From positions 124,001-188,000 of the forward strand of contig NZ_BMZT01000002.1 of assembly GCF_014652935.1 (NCBI RefSeq): a stretch of 64,000 nucleotides of DNA, given 5' to 3'. This document shows positions 31,609 to 39,835 of the stretch, piece by piece. The translations under genes were made by a program, and so were the position numbers. Numbering within the stretch: the first letter of the stretch is position 1; the number at the start of each line of letters is the position of its first letter. The notes under the pieces were generated by a model that was not told where the DNA came from, ran no database searches, and saw nothing but the letters and a program-made list of their open reading frames with translations. Source of the DNA: Luteimonas padinae. Lineage in GTDB: Bacteria; Pseudomonadota; Gammaproteobacteria; Xanthomonadales; Xanthomonadaceae.

Positions 31609-34600
31609 ATGCTGAGCGTAGGCATCGTGGTCACGGCGGCGGCGCTGTGGCTGGTGCTCCTGTTCGGGGTGGCCGTGTACGCCGAGCGCCACCCCGGCGC
31701 GCTGTCACGCCACTGGCGCCACGTCTACGCGCTGTCGCTGGCGGTGCACTGCACCTCGTGGACCTTCTACGGCACCGTCACCCAGGCCGCGCGCTACGGC
31801 TGGCCGCTGCCGCCGACCTTCCTCGGCGCGATCGTCTTCTACATCGTGGCCTTCGCCTTCATGGTGCGCCTGGTGCGGCTGGCGCGGGAGAGCAACGCCA
31901 CCTCGATCGCCGACCTGATCGCCACCCGCCTGGGCAAGGACCCGTGGCTGGCGGCGGTGGTCACCCTGGTGGCGCTGCTGGGCATGGTTCCCTACATCGC
32001 GCTGCAGCTGAAGGCGGTGACGATGAGCTTCGCCACCCTGACCTCCAGCGCGGGCGTGGCGGACACGGTGGCGCCGTGGCGCGACGGCGCGCTGTACGTG
32101 GCGCTGGCGATGGCGGTGTTCGCGATGGCCTTCGGCACTCGCCGTGCCAGCGCCGCCGAGCACAACCGCGGTCTGGTCATGGCGATGGCCTTCGAATCGG
32201 TGTTCAAGCTGCTGGCGATGCTGGCCCTGGGTGCGCTGGTCTGGTTCGGCCTGGGCGAGTTCGACGTCGTGGCGCCGCCGCGCCCGCCGGAGCCGGTGGG
32301 TGGCTTCATCCCGCTGGTGCTGCTGGGCGCGCTGGCGATGTTCATCCTGCCGCACCAGTTCCACGTCGGCGTGGTCGAATGCCGCGACGAGCGCGACGTG
32401 CGCACCGCGCGCTGGCAGTTCCCGCTGTACCTGGTGCTGATCGCGCTGCCGACCCTGCCGCTGGCGCGCGCCGGCACCGCGCTCCTGGGCGACAGCGTGC
32501 CGGCGGACATGTACGCGCTGGCGCTGCCGGCGGCGCTGGGCCACCACGGGCTGGCGCTGTTCGCCTTCCTCGGCGGCCTTAGCGCGGCCACCGGCATGGT
32601 GGTGGTCAGTACCCTGGCGTTGAGCCTGATGATCGGCAACCACTGGTTCGCGCCCGGCCTGCTGCGCGGTGCCTGGGCCGCGGGCCGCGACGGCGGCGAC
32701 CATCGCGGCGCGCTGCTGGCGTTGCGCCGCGGCGGCATCCTCGCGGTGATGCTGATGGCCTGGGCCTACAGCCGCGTGATCGGCGGCAGCGAGGCGCTGG
32801 CCGACATCGGCGCGGTCTCGTTCTCGGCCCTGGCGACGCTGGCCCCGGCGCTGTTCTGCGCGGTGTGGCGCACGCGCACGCCGGCGACGGCGGCGGCCTG
32901 GGGCGTGGTCGCGGCGTTCCTCGCTTGGGCCTGGGTGATGCTCTCGCCGATGCTGGTCGAGCTGGGCGGCGGCGACGGCGCCTGGCTGTACGGCGGGCCG
33001 TGGGGAGTTGCCTGGCTGGCGCCGGAGAGCATCTTCGGGCTGACCGGCTGGAGCCGCCTGGGACGCGCGGTGGGCGTGAGCCTGTTCGCGGGTGCCGCGG
33101 TCACGCTGTCGCTGTCGGCCTGGCTGTCGGCGCCGGACCGCGACGTGGCCCGCGGCTCCGACCTGCGCACCCTGCGCCATGCCGGCCGCCGCTTCCTGCC
33201 GGCGCGTGCGGTGGATGACCTGCTGCGCGGCGCGCCTTCCAGCGGCCCGGTGCCGTCATCGATCGAGGCCCGCTTCGAACGCGAACTGGCCGCGGTGCTG
33301 GGCAGCGCCTCGGCGCGCCTGCTGCTGGACGCCGCGCGCCGCGAGGCCGGGCCCGACCTCGACACCGTGGCCGAGATCGTCGGCGAGGCCTCGCAGGACC
33401 TGCGCTTCAACCAGCGCGTGCTGGAGGCGGCGCTGGAGAACATGAGCCAGGGCATCAGCGTGGTCGATCGCGAGCTGCGCCTGGTGGCCTGGAACCGCCG
33501 TTACGCGGAGCTGTTCGGCTATCCGCAGGGGCTGCTGCGCATCGGCGTGCCAGTGGCGGAGCTGGTGGCGTACAACCTGGGCCGTGGGCTGGTGGCGGGC
33601 GTGGACGGACGCGTCGATGCCGAGGCGGAGAAACGACTGCGACACATGCGCGCCGGCACGCCCTACGTCAGCGAGCGCGTGTTTCCCGACGGTGGCATCG
33701 TCGAGATCCGGGGAAACCCGATGCCCGGCGGTGGCTTCGTCGCCACCTTCACCGACGTCACCGACTTCCGTCGCGCCGAGGCCGAGCTCAAGCGCAGCAA
33801 CGAGACGCTCGAGCAGCGGGTCGAGGAGCGCACCGCAAGCCTCGACCAGGCGCGGCGCGAGGCGGAGCGGGCCAACGAGGCCAAGAGCCGCTTCCTGACC
33901 GCGGTCGGCCATGACCTGCTGCAGCCGCTGCACGCCGCGCAGCTGTTCACCGATGCGCTGGGAGAGCAGGTGGCGGGTAGGCAGCGCGCCCAGCTGGGTC
34001 AGATCCGCGGCGCGCTGGACTCGACCACCGACCTGCTGACCGGCCTGTTCGACATGGCGCGGCTGGAAGCGGGCGGCCTGGTGCCGCAGCCGCGCGATTT
34101 TCCGCTGACCGAGGTGCTGGAGCCGCTGGCCTCCGAGTTCCGCGCACTGGCCGGCGACCGCGGCCTGCGCTTCGACCACGTCGCAAGCACCGCCTGGACC
34201 CACAGCGACCCGCAGCTGCTGCGCCGCGTGCTGCAGAACTTCCTCGCCAATGCGGTGCGCTACACGCCCGATGGCCGCGTGCTGCTGGGCCTGCGTCGCG
34301 CCGGCGGGGCGCTGCGGATCGAAGTGCACGACACCGGGCCGGGCATCGAGCCCGCGCAGCAGGCGCTGATCTTCGAAGAGTTCCGCCGCGGCGAAGGCGT
34401 GGGCGGGCAGGGCCTGGGCCTGGGGCTGGCGATCGCCGAGCGCATCGCGCGCCTGCTGGGCTCACGCGTGGCGCTGCGCAGCCGCCCCGGCGTGGGCACC
34501 GTGTTCTCGATCGCGCTGCCGGCCGTGCGCGCGCCGGCGCAGGCGTCCGCGGCACCCGCCGCTCGCGCCGGGCTGGCAGGTGCCCACGTGCTCGTGCTCG

Positions 34601-34953
34601 ACAACGACCCGCTGGCGCTGGGTGCGCTCGCGCAGCTGCTGCGCGGCTGGGGCTGCAGCGTGGACGAGGCCGCCGACGCCGAGGCCGCACTGGCCGCGCA
34701 GGCGGCGCGTCCGGCCGATCTGTGGCTGCTCGACTACCACCTCGACGACGGCGACACCGGCATCGAGGCGTGGCGGCGGCTGTCGGCGCGGCACGGCGCG
34801 GTGCCGGCGCTGGTGCTCAGCGCCGACGCCACCGATACGGTGCGTCGCGAGGTGGCCGAGCACGGCCTGGGCCTGCTGCAGAAGCCCGTCCGGCCGCTGG
34901 CGCTGAAGTCGATGCTGGGGCGGATGCGGATCACGCGCGGGGCCGCGGACTGA
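31609..34953 (+). CDS. Hybrid sensor histidine kinase with Na+/solute symporter (SSS) input domain
   Basis: The 1114-residue protein starts with about 510 residues of multi-spanning SSS (PutP-like) fold. A PAS domain follows (about 605-720, ENMSQGISVVDRELRLVAWN), then a coiled-coil linker, HisKA with the phospho-accepting His768 (AVGHDLLQPLHAA) and HATPase (NFLANAVRYTPDG, DTGPGI, GLGLGLAI). A C-terminal receiver domain carries Asp1042. This architecture matches CrbS/MxtR-type sensors, which with a LuxR-type regulator control acetate and related carbon use. The symporter domain may sense or carry its ligand. The likely partner is the regulator at 35541-36212. Confidence 0.93.
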   Translation: MLSVGIVVTAAALWLVLLFGVAVYAERHPGALSRHWRHVYALSLAVHCTSWTFYGTVTQAARYGWPLPPTFLGAIVFYIVAFAFMVRLVRLARESNATSIADLIATRLGKDPWLAAVVTLVALLGMVPYIALQLKAVTMSFATLTSSAGVADTVAPWRDGALYVALAMAVFAMAFGTRRASAAEHNRGLVMAMAFESVFKLLAMLALGALVWFGLGEFDVVAPPRPPEPVGGFIPLVLLGALAMFILPHQFHVGVVECRDERDVRTARWQFPLYLVLIALPTLPLARAGTALLGDSVPADMYALALPAALGHHGLALFAFLGGLSAATGMVVVSTLALSLMIGNHWFAPGLLRGAWAAGRDGGDHRGALLALRRGGILAVMLMAWAYSRVIGGSEALADIGAVSFSALATLAPALFCAVWRTRTPATAAAWGVVAAFLAWAWVMLSPMLVELGGGDGAWLYGGPWGVAWLAPESIFGLTGWSRLGRAVGVSLFAGAAVTLSLSAWLSAPDRDVARGSDLRTLRHAGRRFLPARAVDDLLRGAPSSGPVPSSIEARFERELAAVLGSASARLLLDAARREAGPDLDTVAEIVGEASQDLRFNQRVLEAALENMSQGISVVDRELRLVAWNRRYAELFGYPQGLLRIGVPVAELVAYNLGRGLVAGVDGRVDAEAEKRLRHMRAGTPYVSERVFPDGGIVEIRGNPMPGGGFVATFTDVTDFRRAEAELKRSNETLEQRVEERTASLDQARREAERANEAKSRFLTAVGHDLLQPLHAAQLFTDALGEQVAGRQRAQLGQIRGALDSTTDLLTGLFDMARLEAGGLVPQPRDFPLTEVLEPLASEFRALAGDRGLRFDHVASTAWTHSDPQLLRRVLQNFLANAVRYTPDGRVLLGLRRAGGALRIEVHDTGPGIEPAQQALIFEEFRRGEGVGGQGLGLGLAIAERIARLLGSRVALRSRPGVGTVFSIALPAVRAPAQASAAPAARAGLAGAHVLVLDNDPLALGALAQLLRGWGCSVDEAADAEAALAAQAARPADLWLLDYHLDDGDTGIEAWRRLSARHGAVPALVLSADATDTVRREVAEHGLGLLQKPVRPLALKSMLGRMRITRGAAD

Positions 34954-35005
34954 TCCACGGGCCCGGCCGCCTACAATGAGCGGCTTTCCGCCTGCCGCAG
35001 TACCG

Positions 35006-35491
35006 ATGCCCTACACCCCGATCCTCGCGACCCTCGGCTACGTGCTCTCGCCCGACGGCAGGCGCGCGCTGATGATCCACCGCAACGCGCGCCCCGGCGA
35101 CCAGCACCTGGGCAAGTACAACGGCCTGGGCGGCAAGCTCGAGGCCGCCGAGGATGCGCTGGCCGGCCTGCGCCGCGAGCTGCGCGAGGAGGCCGCGATC
35201 GAGTGCACGCGCATCGAACTGCGCGGCACCATCAGCTGGCCGGGCTTCGGCAAGCAGGGCGAGGACTGGTTCGCCTTCGTCTTCCTGGTCACGGAATTCA
35301 GCGGCACGCCGCCAGCGTCGAATCCGGAGGGCACGCTGGAGTGGGTCGATGTCGAGCGCATCCTCGAGCTGCCGCTGTGGGAGGGCGACCGCCACTTCGT
35401 GCCGCTGGTGTTCGACGGGGATCCGCGGCCCTTCCATGGCGTGATGCCGTACCGCGACGGGCGCATGCAGTCCTGGTCGTACTCGCGCTGA
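35006..35491 (+). CDS. NUDIX hydrolase (MutT-like)
   Basis: This 161-residue protein is a NUDIX pyrophosphatase of the oxidised-purine (8-oxo-dGTP) type. The Nudix box is clear: GGKLEAAEDALAGLRRELRE followed by EAAI, with the metal-binding REXXEE-like core. The upstream ATG at 34976 would add ten residues (MSGFPPAAVP). I prefer 35006 because MPYTPILATLGYVLSPDGR is the usual family N-terminus. It sits between the kinase and its probable response regulator and is unlikely to be part of that pathway. Confidence 0.88.
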   Translation: MPYTPILATLGYVLSPDGRRALMIHRNARPGDQHLGKYNGLGGKLEAAEDALAGLRRELREEAAIECTRIELRGTISWPGFGKQGEDWFAFVFLVTEFSGTPPASNPEGTLEWVDVERILELPLWEGDRHFVPLVFDGDPRPFHGVMPYRDGRMQSWSYSR

Positions 35492-35540
35492 AAGAGCGGC
35501 CGGCGGCACAGGTGCGCGCCGTCAGCCATGCGTCGCGGAC

Positions 35541-36212
35541 TCAGGTGCTGGCTTCGACCTGCCGCGCCGGATCACTGAGTTCGAGTCCTCGCAGGACCAC
35601 GCCCGCCTGCGTGCGGTTGCGCACCCCGAGCTTCTCGAAGATCGCCGACAGATGCGCCTTCACCGTGCGCTCCTGCACGTCCAGGCGGTCGGCGATCTGC
35701 TTGTTGAGCAGGCCCTCGGCGACCAGCGCCAGCACGCGGAACTGCTGCGGCGTCAGGCTCGCCAGCCGCGCGGCGAGGTCGGCGTCGCCGGGTGCGGATT
35801 CGGCGCGCGCCACCGCGCCGCGCAGCGCCGGCGGCAGCCATTCCTCGCAGGCGAGCACGCTGCGGATGGCGTCGCGCATCTCGTCCAGCCCGGCGCTCTT
35901 GGGGATGTAGCCGGCGGCGCCGTGGTCGAGCGCGCGGCGCACCACCTGCGGGTCCTCGTTGGCCGACACCAGCACCACCGCCACCGCCGGGAACTGCGCG
36001 CGGATCGCGGCCAGGCCGGCCAGGCCGTGGTTGCCGGGCATGTGCAGGTCCAGCAGCACCAGGTCGATGTCCGCGCGCGACTCCAGCGCGGCCAGGGTGT
36101 CGTCCAGCGTGCCGGCCTCGATCACGGCGGTGCCGGCCTCGGCCTCCACCGCGGCACCGCGCAGGGCGGCGCGGAACAGCGGGTGGTCGTCGGCGATGAG
36201 CAGGGTGGCCAT
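35541..36212 (-). CDS. LuxR-family (NarL/CrbR-type) response regulator
   Basis: This 223-residue two-component regulator has an N-terminal receiver (ADDHPLFR, phospho-acceptor Asp55 in LVLLDLHMP, conserved Lys in GYIPKSAG). A C-terminal LuxR helix-turn-helix follows (LTPQQFRVLALVAEGLLNKQ, RTVKAHLSAIFEKLGVRNRT). It is encoded 17 bases downstream of 3-hydroxybutyrate dehydrogenase and convergent with the NUDIX gene. SSS-type sensor kinases commonly pair with exactly this regulator class (CrbS/CrbR, MxtR/ErdR), so the kinase at 31609-34953 is the probable partner. Confidence 0.92.
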   Translation of the reverse strand: MATLLIADDHPLFRAALRGAAVEAEAGTAVIEAGTLDDTLAALESRADIDLVLLDLHMPGNHGLAGLAAIRAQFPAVAVVLVSANEDPQVVRRALDHGAAGYIPKSAGLDEMRDAIRSVLACEEWLPPALRGAVARAESAPGDADLAARLASLTPQQFRVLALVAEGLLNKQIADRLDVQERTVKAHLSAIFEKLGVRNRTQAGVVLRGLELSDPARQVEAST

Positions 36213-36229
36213 GGCGCGCGCGGGGTCGC

Positions 36230-37033
36230 TTACTGCGTGGTCCAGCCGCCGTCGACCGGGAACGAGGCGCCGGTGACGTTGTGCGCCTCGCGGCGGCACA
36301 GCCAGGCGGCCAGCGCGCCGATCTCGGCGGGGAGCGTCATGCGCAGGCTCGGCTGCTTCTCGGCCACCAGCGCGCGCACGCCGTCGTCGCGGCTGCCGCC
36401 GTTGCGGCGGGCCTCGATCTGCGGCTCGATCAGCGGCGTCTCCACCCAGCCCGGGCAGATGCAGTTCACGGTCACGCCGCCGCTGTCGCGGCTGCCTGCG
36501 GCGGCGTACTCCAGCGCCGCCACCTTCGACAGGCCGACGATGCCGTGCTTGGCGGCCACGTAGGGCGCCTTCTCCTTCGAAGCCACCAGGCCGTGCACCG
36601 AGGCGATGTTGACCACGCGGCCGTAGCCGCGCGCGGCCATGCCCGGCAGCGCCGCGCGCATGGTGTGGAAGGCGGCGCTGAGGTTGATGGCGATGATGTC
36701 GTTCCACTTGCCCACGGGCATTTCCGCCAGCGACGCGGTGTGCTGGATGCCGGCGTTGTTGACCAGCACATCGATGGGGGACCAGGCGTCGATCCCGGCC
36801 ATCATCGCGGCGATGGCGTCGGGGTCGCGCAGGTCGGCGTTGAAGTGGCGGGCGTCCTCGCTGCCGGCCTTGCGCACCGCGTCGAGGGCGGCATCGACCT
36901 GCGCCTGGTCGCCGAGGCCGTTCACCGCGATGCGAGCGCCGGCTTCGGCCAGCGAGCAGGCGATGGCCAGGCCGATGCCGGAGGTGCTGCCGGTCACCAG
37001 CGCGGTGCGGCCGGAAAGGAAGGTGTCGGTCAT
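36230..37033 (-). CDS. 3-hydroxybutyrate dehydrogenase
   Basis: This 267-residue classical short-chain dehydrogenase should oxidise D-3-hydroxybutyrate to acetoacetate with NAD+, the entry step of PHB monomer catabolism. The cofactor motif TGSTSGIG, the NNAG stretch (DVLVNNAGIQH) and the catalytic Ser-Tyr-Lys (NIASVHGLVASKEKAPYVAAK, quoted as YVAAK) are present. The C-terminal MTLPAEIGALAAWLCRREA with VTGASFPVDGGWTTQ is typical of HBDH. The ATG at 37033 starts the standard MTDTFLSGRTALVTG. It is transcribed with the response regulator and divergent from the oligomer hydrolase. Confidence 0.9.
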   Translation of the reverse strand: MTDTFLSGRTALVTGSTSGIGLAIACSLAEAGARIAVNGLGDQAQVDAALDAVRKAGSEDARHFNADLRDPDAIAAMMAGIDAWSPIDVLVNNAGIQHTASLAEMPVGKWNDIIAINLSAAFHTMRAALPGMAARGYGRVVNIASVHGLVASKEKAPYVAAKHGIVGLSKVAALEYAAAGSRDSGGVTVNCICPGWVETPLIEPQIEARRNGGSRDDGVRALVAEKQPSLRMTLPAEIGALAAWLCRREAHNVTGASFPVDGGWTTQ

Positions 37034-37102
37034 GGCGGCCCGTGGGCAGCGGTGGGGGCCGCCACGGTAACAAATCCCTGCTTCGCTTCCCTGCGTACAA
37101 AC

Positions 37103-37136
37103 GTACGATGCCGCCGCCACGGGCGACTGCTACGGT
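37103..37136 (+). promoter_or_regulatory. Shared promoter motif between HBDH and 3HB-oligomer hydrolase
   Basis: GTACGATGCCGCCGC at 37103-37117 repeats the motif found before the TonB-dependent receptor. CTACGGT at 37130 sits at the same spacing as CTAGTCT there. The site lies 69 bases from the HBDH start and about 45-52 bases from the hydrolase start, so it could serve either gene. Confidence 0.45.
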
Positions 37137-37169
37137 GCAGGGCATTCCCGGTACCCTGAGGTGGCTTCC

Positions 37170-39044
37170 GTGCGCCAGAACCTGCACCACACCCCGACCG
37201 CGCCGCGGGCGCTGCTGCTCGCCGCCGCGACCCTGGCGCTGGCCACGCTCGCCGGCTGCGCGGCGACTCCCGATCGCAGCGCGGCCGAGGCCGGTGCGGC
37301 GGCCACGGAGACCCTGATGTTCGAACACGCGCGCAGCAGCATCCACCGCGACGGCGACGACCTGCTGACCGCCGGCCTGGGCATCGACGGCCTGCGCCAG
37401 ATGGTGCCGCCGGCCTTCGCCGACGCCGAAGCGCCGACCGTCGCCGAACTCCGCCGCCGCGCACTGTGGAGCAGCTGGCGCGGCATCGCCGACCTCGGCC
37501 CCGGCGGCGGCTACGGCACGCTGTACGGCAGCGTGGCCCAGGTGCCCGGGCGCGAGTTTTCGGCCTATGCGACCGTCCCCGGCGCGAAGCACCCGCACCG
37601 CGTGCTGGTGCAGCTGCCCGATGCCTTCGACGCCGCGAAGCGCTGCGTTGTGGTGACCGCGTCGTCGGGTTCGCGCGGCATCTACGGTTCGATCGCCGTC
37701 GCCGGCGCCTGGGGCCTGCCGCGCGGTTGCGCGGTGGCCTATACCGACAAGGGTGCGGGCAGCGACTACTTCGATCTCGACGCAGGCCTGGGCTTCGGCG
37801 CCGACGGCCGCGTGGCCGGGCGCGACGCTGCCGACCTCGCCTTCGCACCGGACGCGCCGGCGGCGGCGAAGGGCGTCGCCTTCAAGCACGCGCACTCGAA
37901 GGACAATCCCGAGGCCGACTGGGGCCGCCACGTGAAGCAGGCCGCGGAGTTCGCGCTGCACGCGCTGGACGAGGCTCTGCCCGAGGAAGCGCCCTTCACC
38001 TTCGACAACACCCGGGTGATCGCCGTCGGCATCTCCAACGGTGGCGGTGCGGTGCTGCGCGCGGCGGAGCTCGAGGGCGACTGGCTCGACGCCGTCGTCG
38101 CCGGCGAGCCCAATGTGTACGTCGACGCGCCCGGTGCGCGCACGCTCTACGACTACACCACCGAGGCCGCGCTGCTGATGCCCTGCGCGCTGTCGGCCGT
38201 CGACAACCTCCCGCAGCCGCCGCTGCTCGACCAGGTGAAGCCGCTGTACGCCGCGCGCTGCGCCTCGCTGGCGGCGGAGGGCGTGCTGTCGGGCGCGGAC
38301 ACCGCCGCGCAGGCGCGCCAGGCCCGCGACCTGCTCGAGGCCGCCGGCTGGACCGCCGAGGCGCTGCGCGCCGGCGCGCTCTCCGCGGGCTTCGACCTGT
38401 GGCGCGCGGTGGCCGCGACCTATGCCAGCGCCTACGGCCGCTACGGCGTGGGCGAGGGGCCGTGCGGATTCTCCTTCGCCGCCCAGGGCAGCGACTTCGT
38501 GCCGCGCCCGGCCACCGCCGCCGAGCGCGCGGCCTGGTGGCCGGATGCCAGCGGCATCCCGCCGGGCTCGGGCGTGGGCCTGGTCGATGCCGGCATCGCG
38601 CCGCCCGACCTGACGCTCAAGGGCCTGCAGTGCCTGCGCGGCCTGTGGACGGGCGAGGGCACCGACGCCGACCGCGTGCGCGCCGGCATTGCCGCCACCC
38701 GCGCCGCGCCGCCGCGCGAAGGCCTGCCGGTGGTGGTGGTGCACGGCCTCGACGACGGCCTGATCCCGGTCGCCTTCAGCAGCGCGCCCTACGTTGCCCA
38801 CGCGCGCGCCGCCGGCCGCGACGTGCGCTACTGGCAGGTGCGCAACGTGCAGCACTTCGACGGCTTCCTGGCGCTGCCCGACTACGGCGCGCGCTACCTG
38901 CCGCTGCTGCCGTATGTCTACGAGGCGCTGGAGCGGGTCGACGCGCACCTCGACGGCGCGGCGCTGCCGGCCGACGCCGTGATCGACGCGACGCCGCGCG
39001 GAGCGGCGGCGCTGGAGGCCTCGCACCTGGTCATGCCGCGCTGA
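37170..39044 (+). CDS. D-3-hydroxybutyrate oligomer hydrolase, lipoprotein
   Basis: The 624-residue protein matches the 3HB-oligomer hydrolase family, which cleaves hydroxybutyrate oligomers to monomers. An N-terminal lipobox (ATLAGCAAT) implies membrane anchoring after export. The family region VLVQLPDAFDAAKRCVVVTA, the serine nucleophile Ser289 in VGISNGGGAVL and the acid/His region VVVVHGLDDGLIPVAF...VQHFDGFLALPDY are visible. I took the GTG at 37170, with GAGGTGG upstream; a GTG at 37161 is an alternative. It neighbours HBDH and lies 0.8 kb from PHA synthase genes. Confidence 0.88.
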   Translation: MRQNLHHTPTAPRALLLAAATLALATLAGCAATPDRSAAEAGAAATETLMFEHARSSIHRDGDDLLTAGLGIDGLRQMVPPAFADAEAPTVAELRRRALWSSWRGIADLGPGGGYGTLYGSVAQVPGREFSAYATVPGAKHPHRVLVQLPDAFDAAKRCVVVTASSGSRGIYGSIAVAGAWGLPRGCAVAYTDKGAGSDYFDLDAGLGFGADGRVAGRDAADLAFAPDAPAAAKGVAFKHAHSKDNPEADWGRHVKQAAEFALHALDEALPEEAPFTFDNTRVIAVGISNGGGAVLRAAELEGDWLDAVVAGEPNVYVDAPGARTLYDYTTEAALLMPCALSAVDNLPQPPLLDQVKPLYAARCASLAAEGVLSGADTAAQARQARDLLEAAGWTAEALRAGALSAGFDLWRAVAATYASAYGRYGVGEGPCGFSFAAQGSDFVPRPATAAERAAWWPDASGIPPGSGVGLVDAGIAPPDLTLKGLQCLRGLWTGEGTDADRVRAGIAATRAAPPREGLPVVVVHGLDDGLIPVAFSSAPYVAHARAAGRDVRYWQVRNVQHFDGFLALPDYGARYLPLLPYVYEALERVDAHLDGAALPADAVIDATPRGAAALEASHLVMPR

Positions 39045-39153
39045 GCACGCCCGTCCTGGCCGGGCCGCCCGGCCGCGAGCGGTGCGTGCACATTGCAACC
39101 GCGTCCACGCCGGGTTTGGCATGCTGGATGCCTTCGCGGCCACCGGAACGCCC

Positions 39154-39774
39154 ATGACCCGCCAGCGCCACTTCTCGATGCTCCGCGACTTCCACCTCGC
39201 GGACTGGTTCACCCTCGCCAACGCCTTCTGCGGCACCGGCGCGATCTTCGCGGCGATGCGCTACCTGCAGGAGGGCGGCGTCCGCGACCTGCTGCTGGGC
39301 ATGGCGCTCATCCCGCTGGCCTTCGTCTTCGACGCCTTCGACGGGCGCATCGCGCGCTGGCGCAAGGTGGCCTCGACGCTGGGCCGCGAGCTGGATTCGC
39401 TGGCCGACGTGATCTCGTTCGGCGTCGCGCCCGCTGCGCTCGGCTATGCCTGCGGCCTGCAGGGCGGCTGGGACTGGGTGGTGCTGAGCTGGTTCGTCGG
39501 CTGCGGCGTCAGCCGCCTGGCGCGCTACAACGTCACCGCCGAAACGCTGGCCGACGGCGGCGACAAGGTGAAGTACTTCGAAGGTACGCCGATCCCGACC
39601 AGCGTCGCCATCGTCGGGCTGCTGGCGGTGGCCGCGTGGCAGGGCGCGATCGGCGACGCGATCTGGTTCGGGCAGTGGCAGCTCGGCCCCTGGCAGCTGC
39701 ATCCGCTGGTGCTGGTGTACGCGCTGTCGGGCTCGCTGATGATCAGCAAGACCCTGCGCATCCCTAAGCCCTGA
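39154..39774 (+). CDS. pssA: CDP-diacylglycerol-serine O-phosphatidyltransferase
   Basis: This integral membrane enzyme makes phosphatidylserine, the precursor of phosphatidylethanolamine, from CDP-diacylglycerol and serine. The 206-residue protein carries the CDP-alcohol phosphotransferase signature DxxDGxxARxxxxxxxxGxxxDxxxD as DAFDGRIARWRK...GRELDSLAD, within about six membrane helices. The ATG at 39154 (MTRQRHFSMLRDF) fits the family start; an ATG at 39121 would add eleven residues. It lies between the oligomer hydrolase and phaE with no evident functional link. Confidence 0.87.
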   Translation: MTRQRHFSMLRDFHLADWFTLANAFCGTGAIFAAMRYLQEGGVRDLLLGMALIPLAFVFDAFDGRIARWRKVASTLGRELDSLADVISFGVAPAALGYACGLQGGWDWVVLSWFVGCGVSRLARYNVTAETLADGGDKVKYFEGTPIPTSVAIVGLLAVAAWQGAIGDAIWFGQWQLGPWQLHPLVLVYALSGSLMISKTLRIPKP

Positions 39775-39835
39775 GCCGGCGCTGGCGCCGCCATGCGCGG
39801 TTGCTATGATCGGGCCAGGCGGACGGAGGCGGGCG

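Noticed and set aside
27556..31692. Very long minus-strand frame (over 1300 codons) opposite the GntP and TonB-receptor genes
   Set aside because: It runs through the real GntP gene in another frame and antisense to the receptor. Its translation is Arg/Val/Gly/Asp-biased with no domain, which is a GC-rich shadow.
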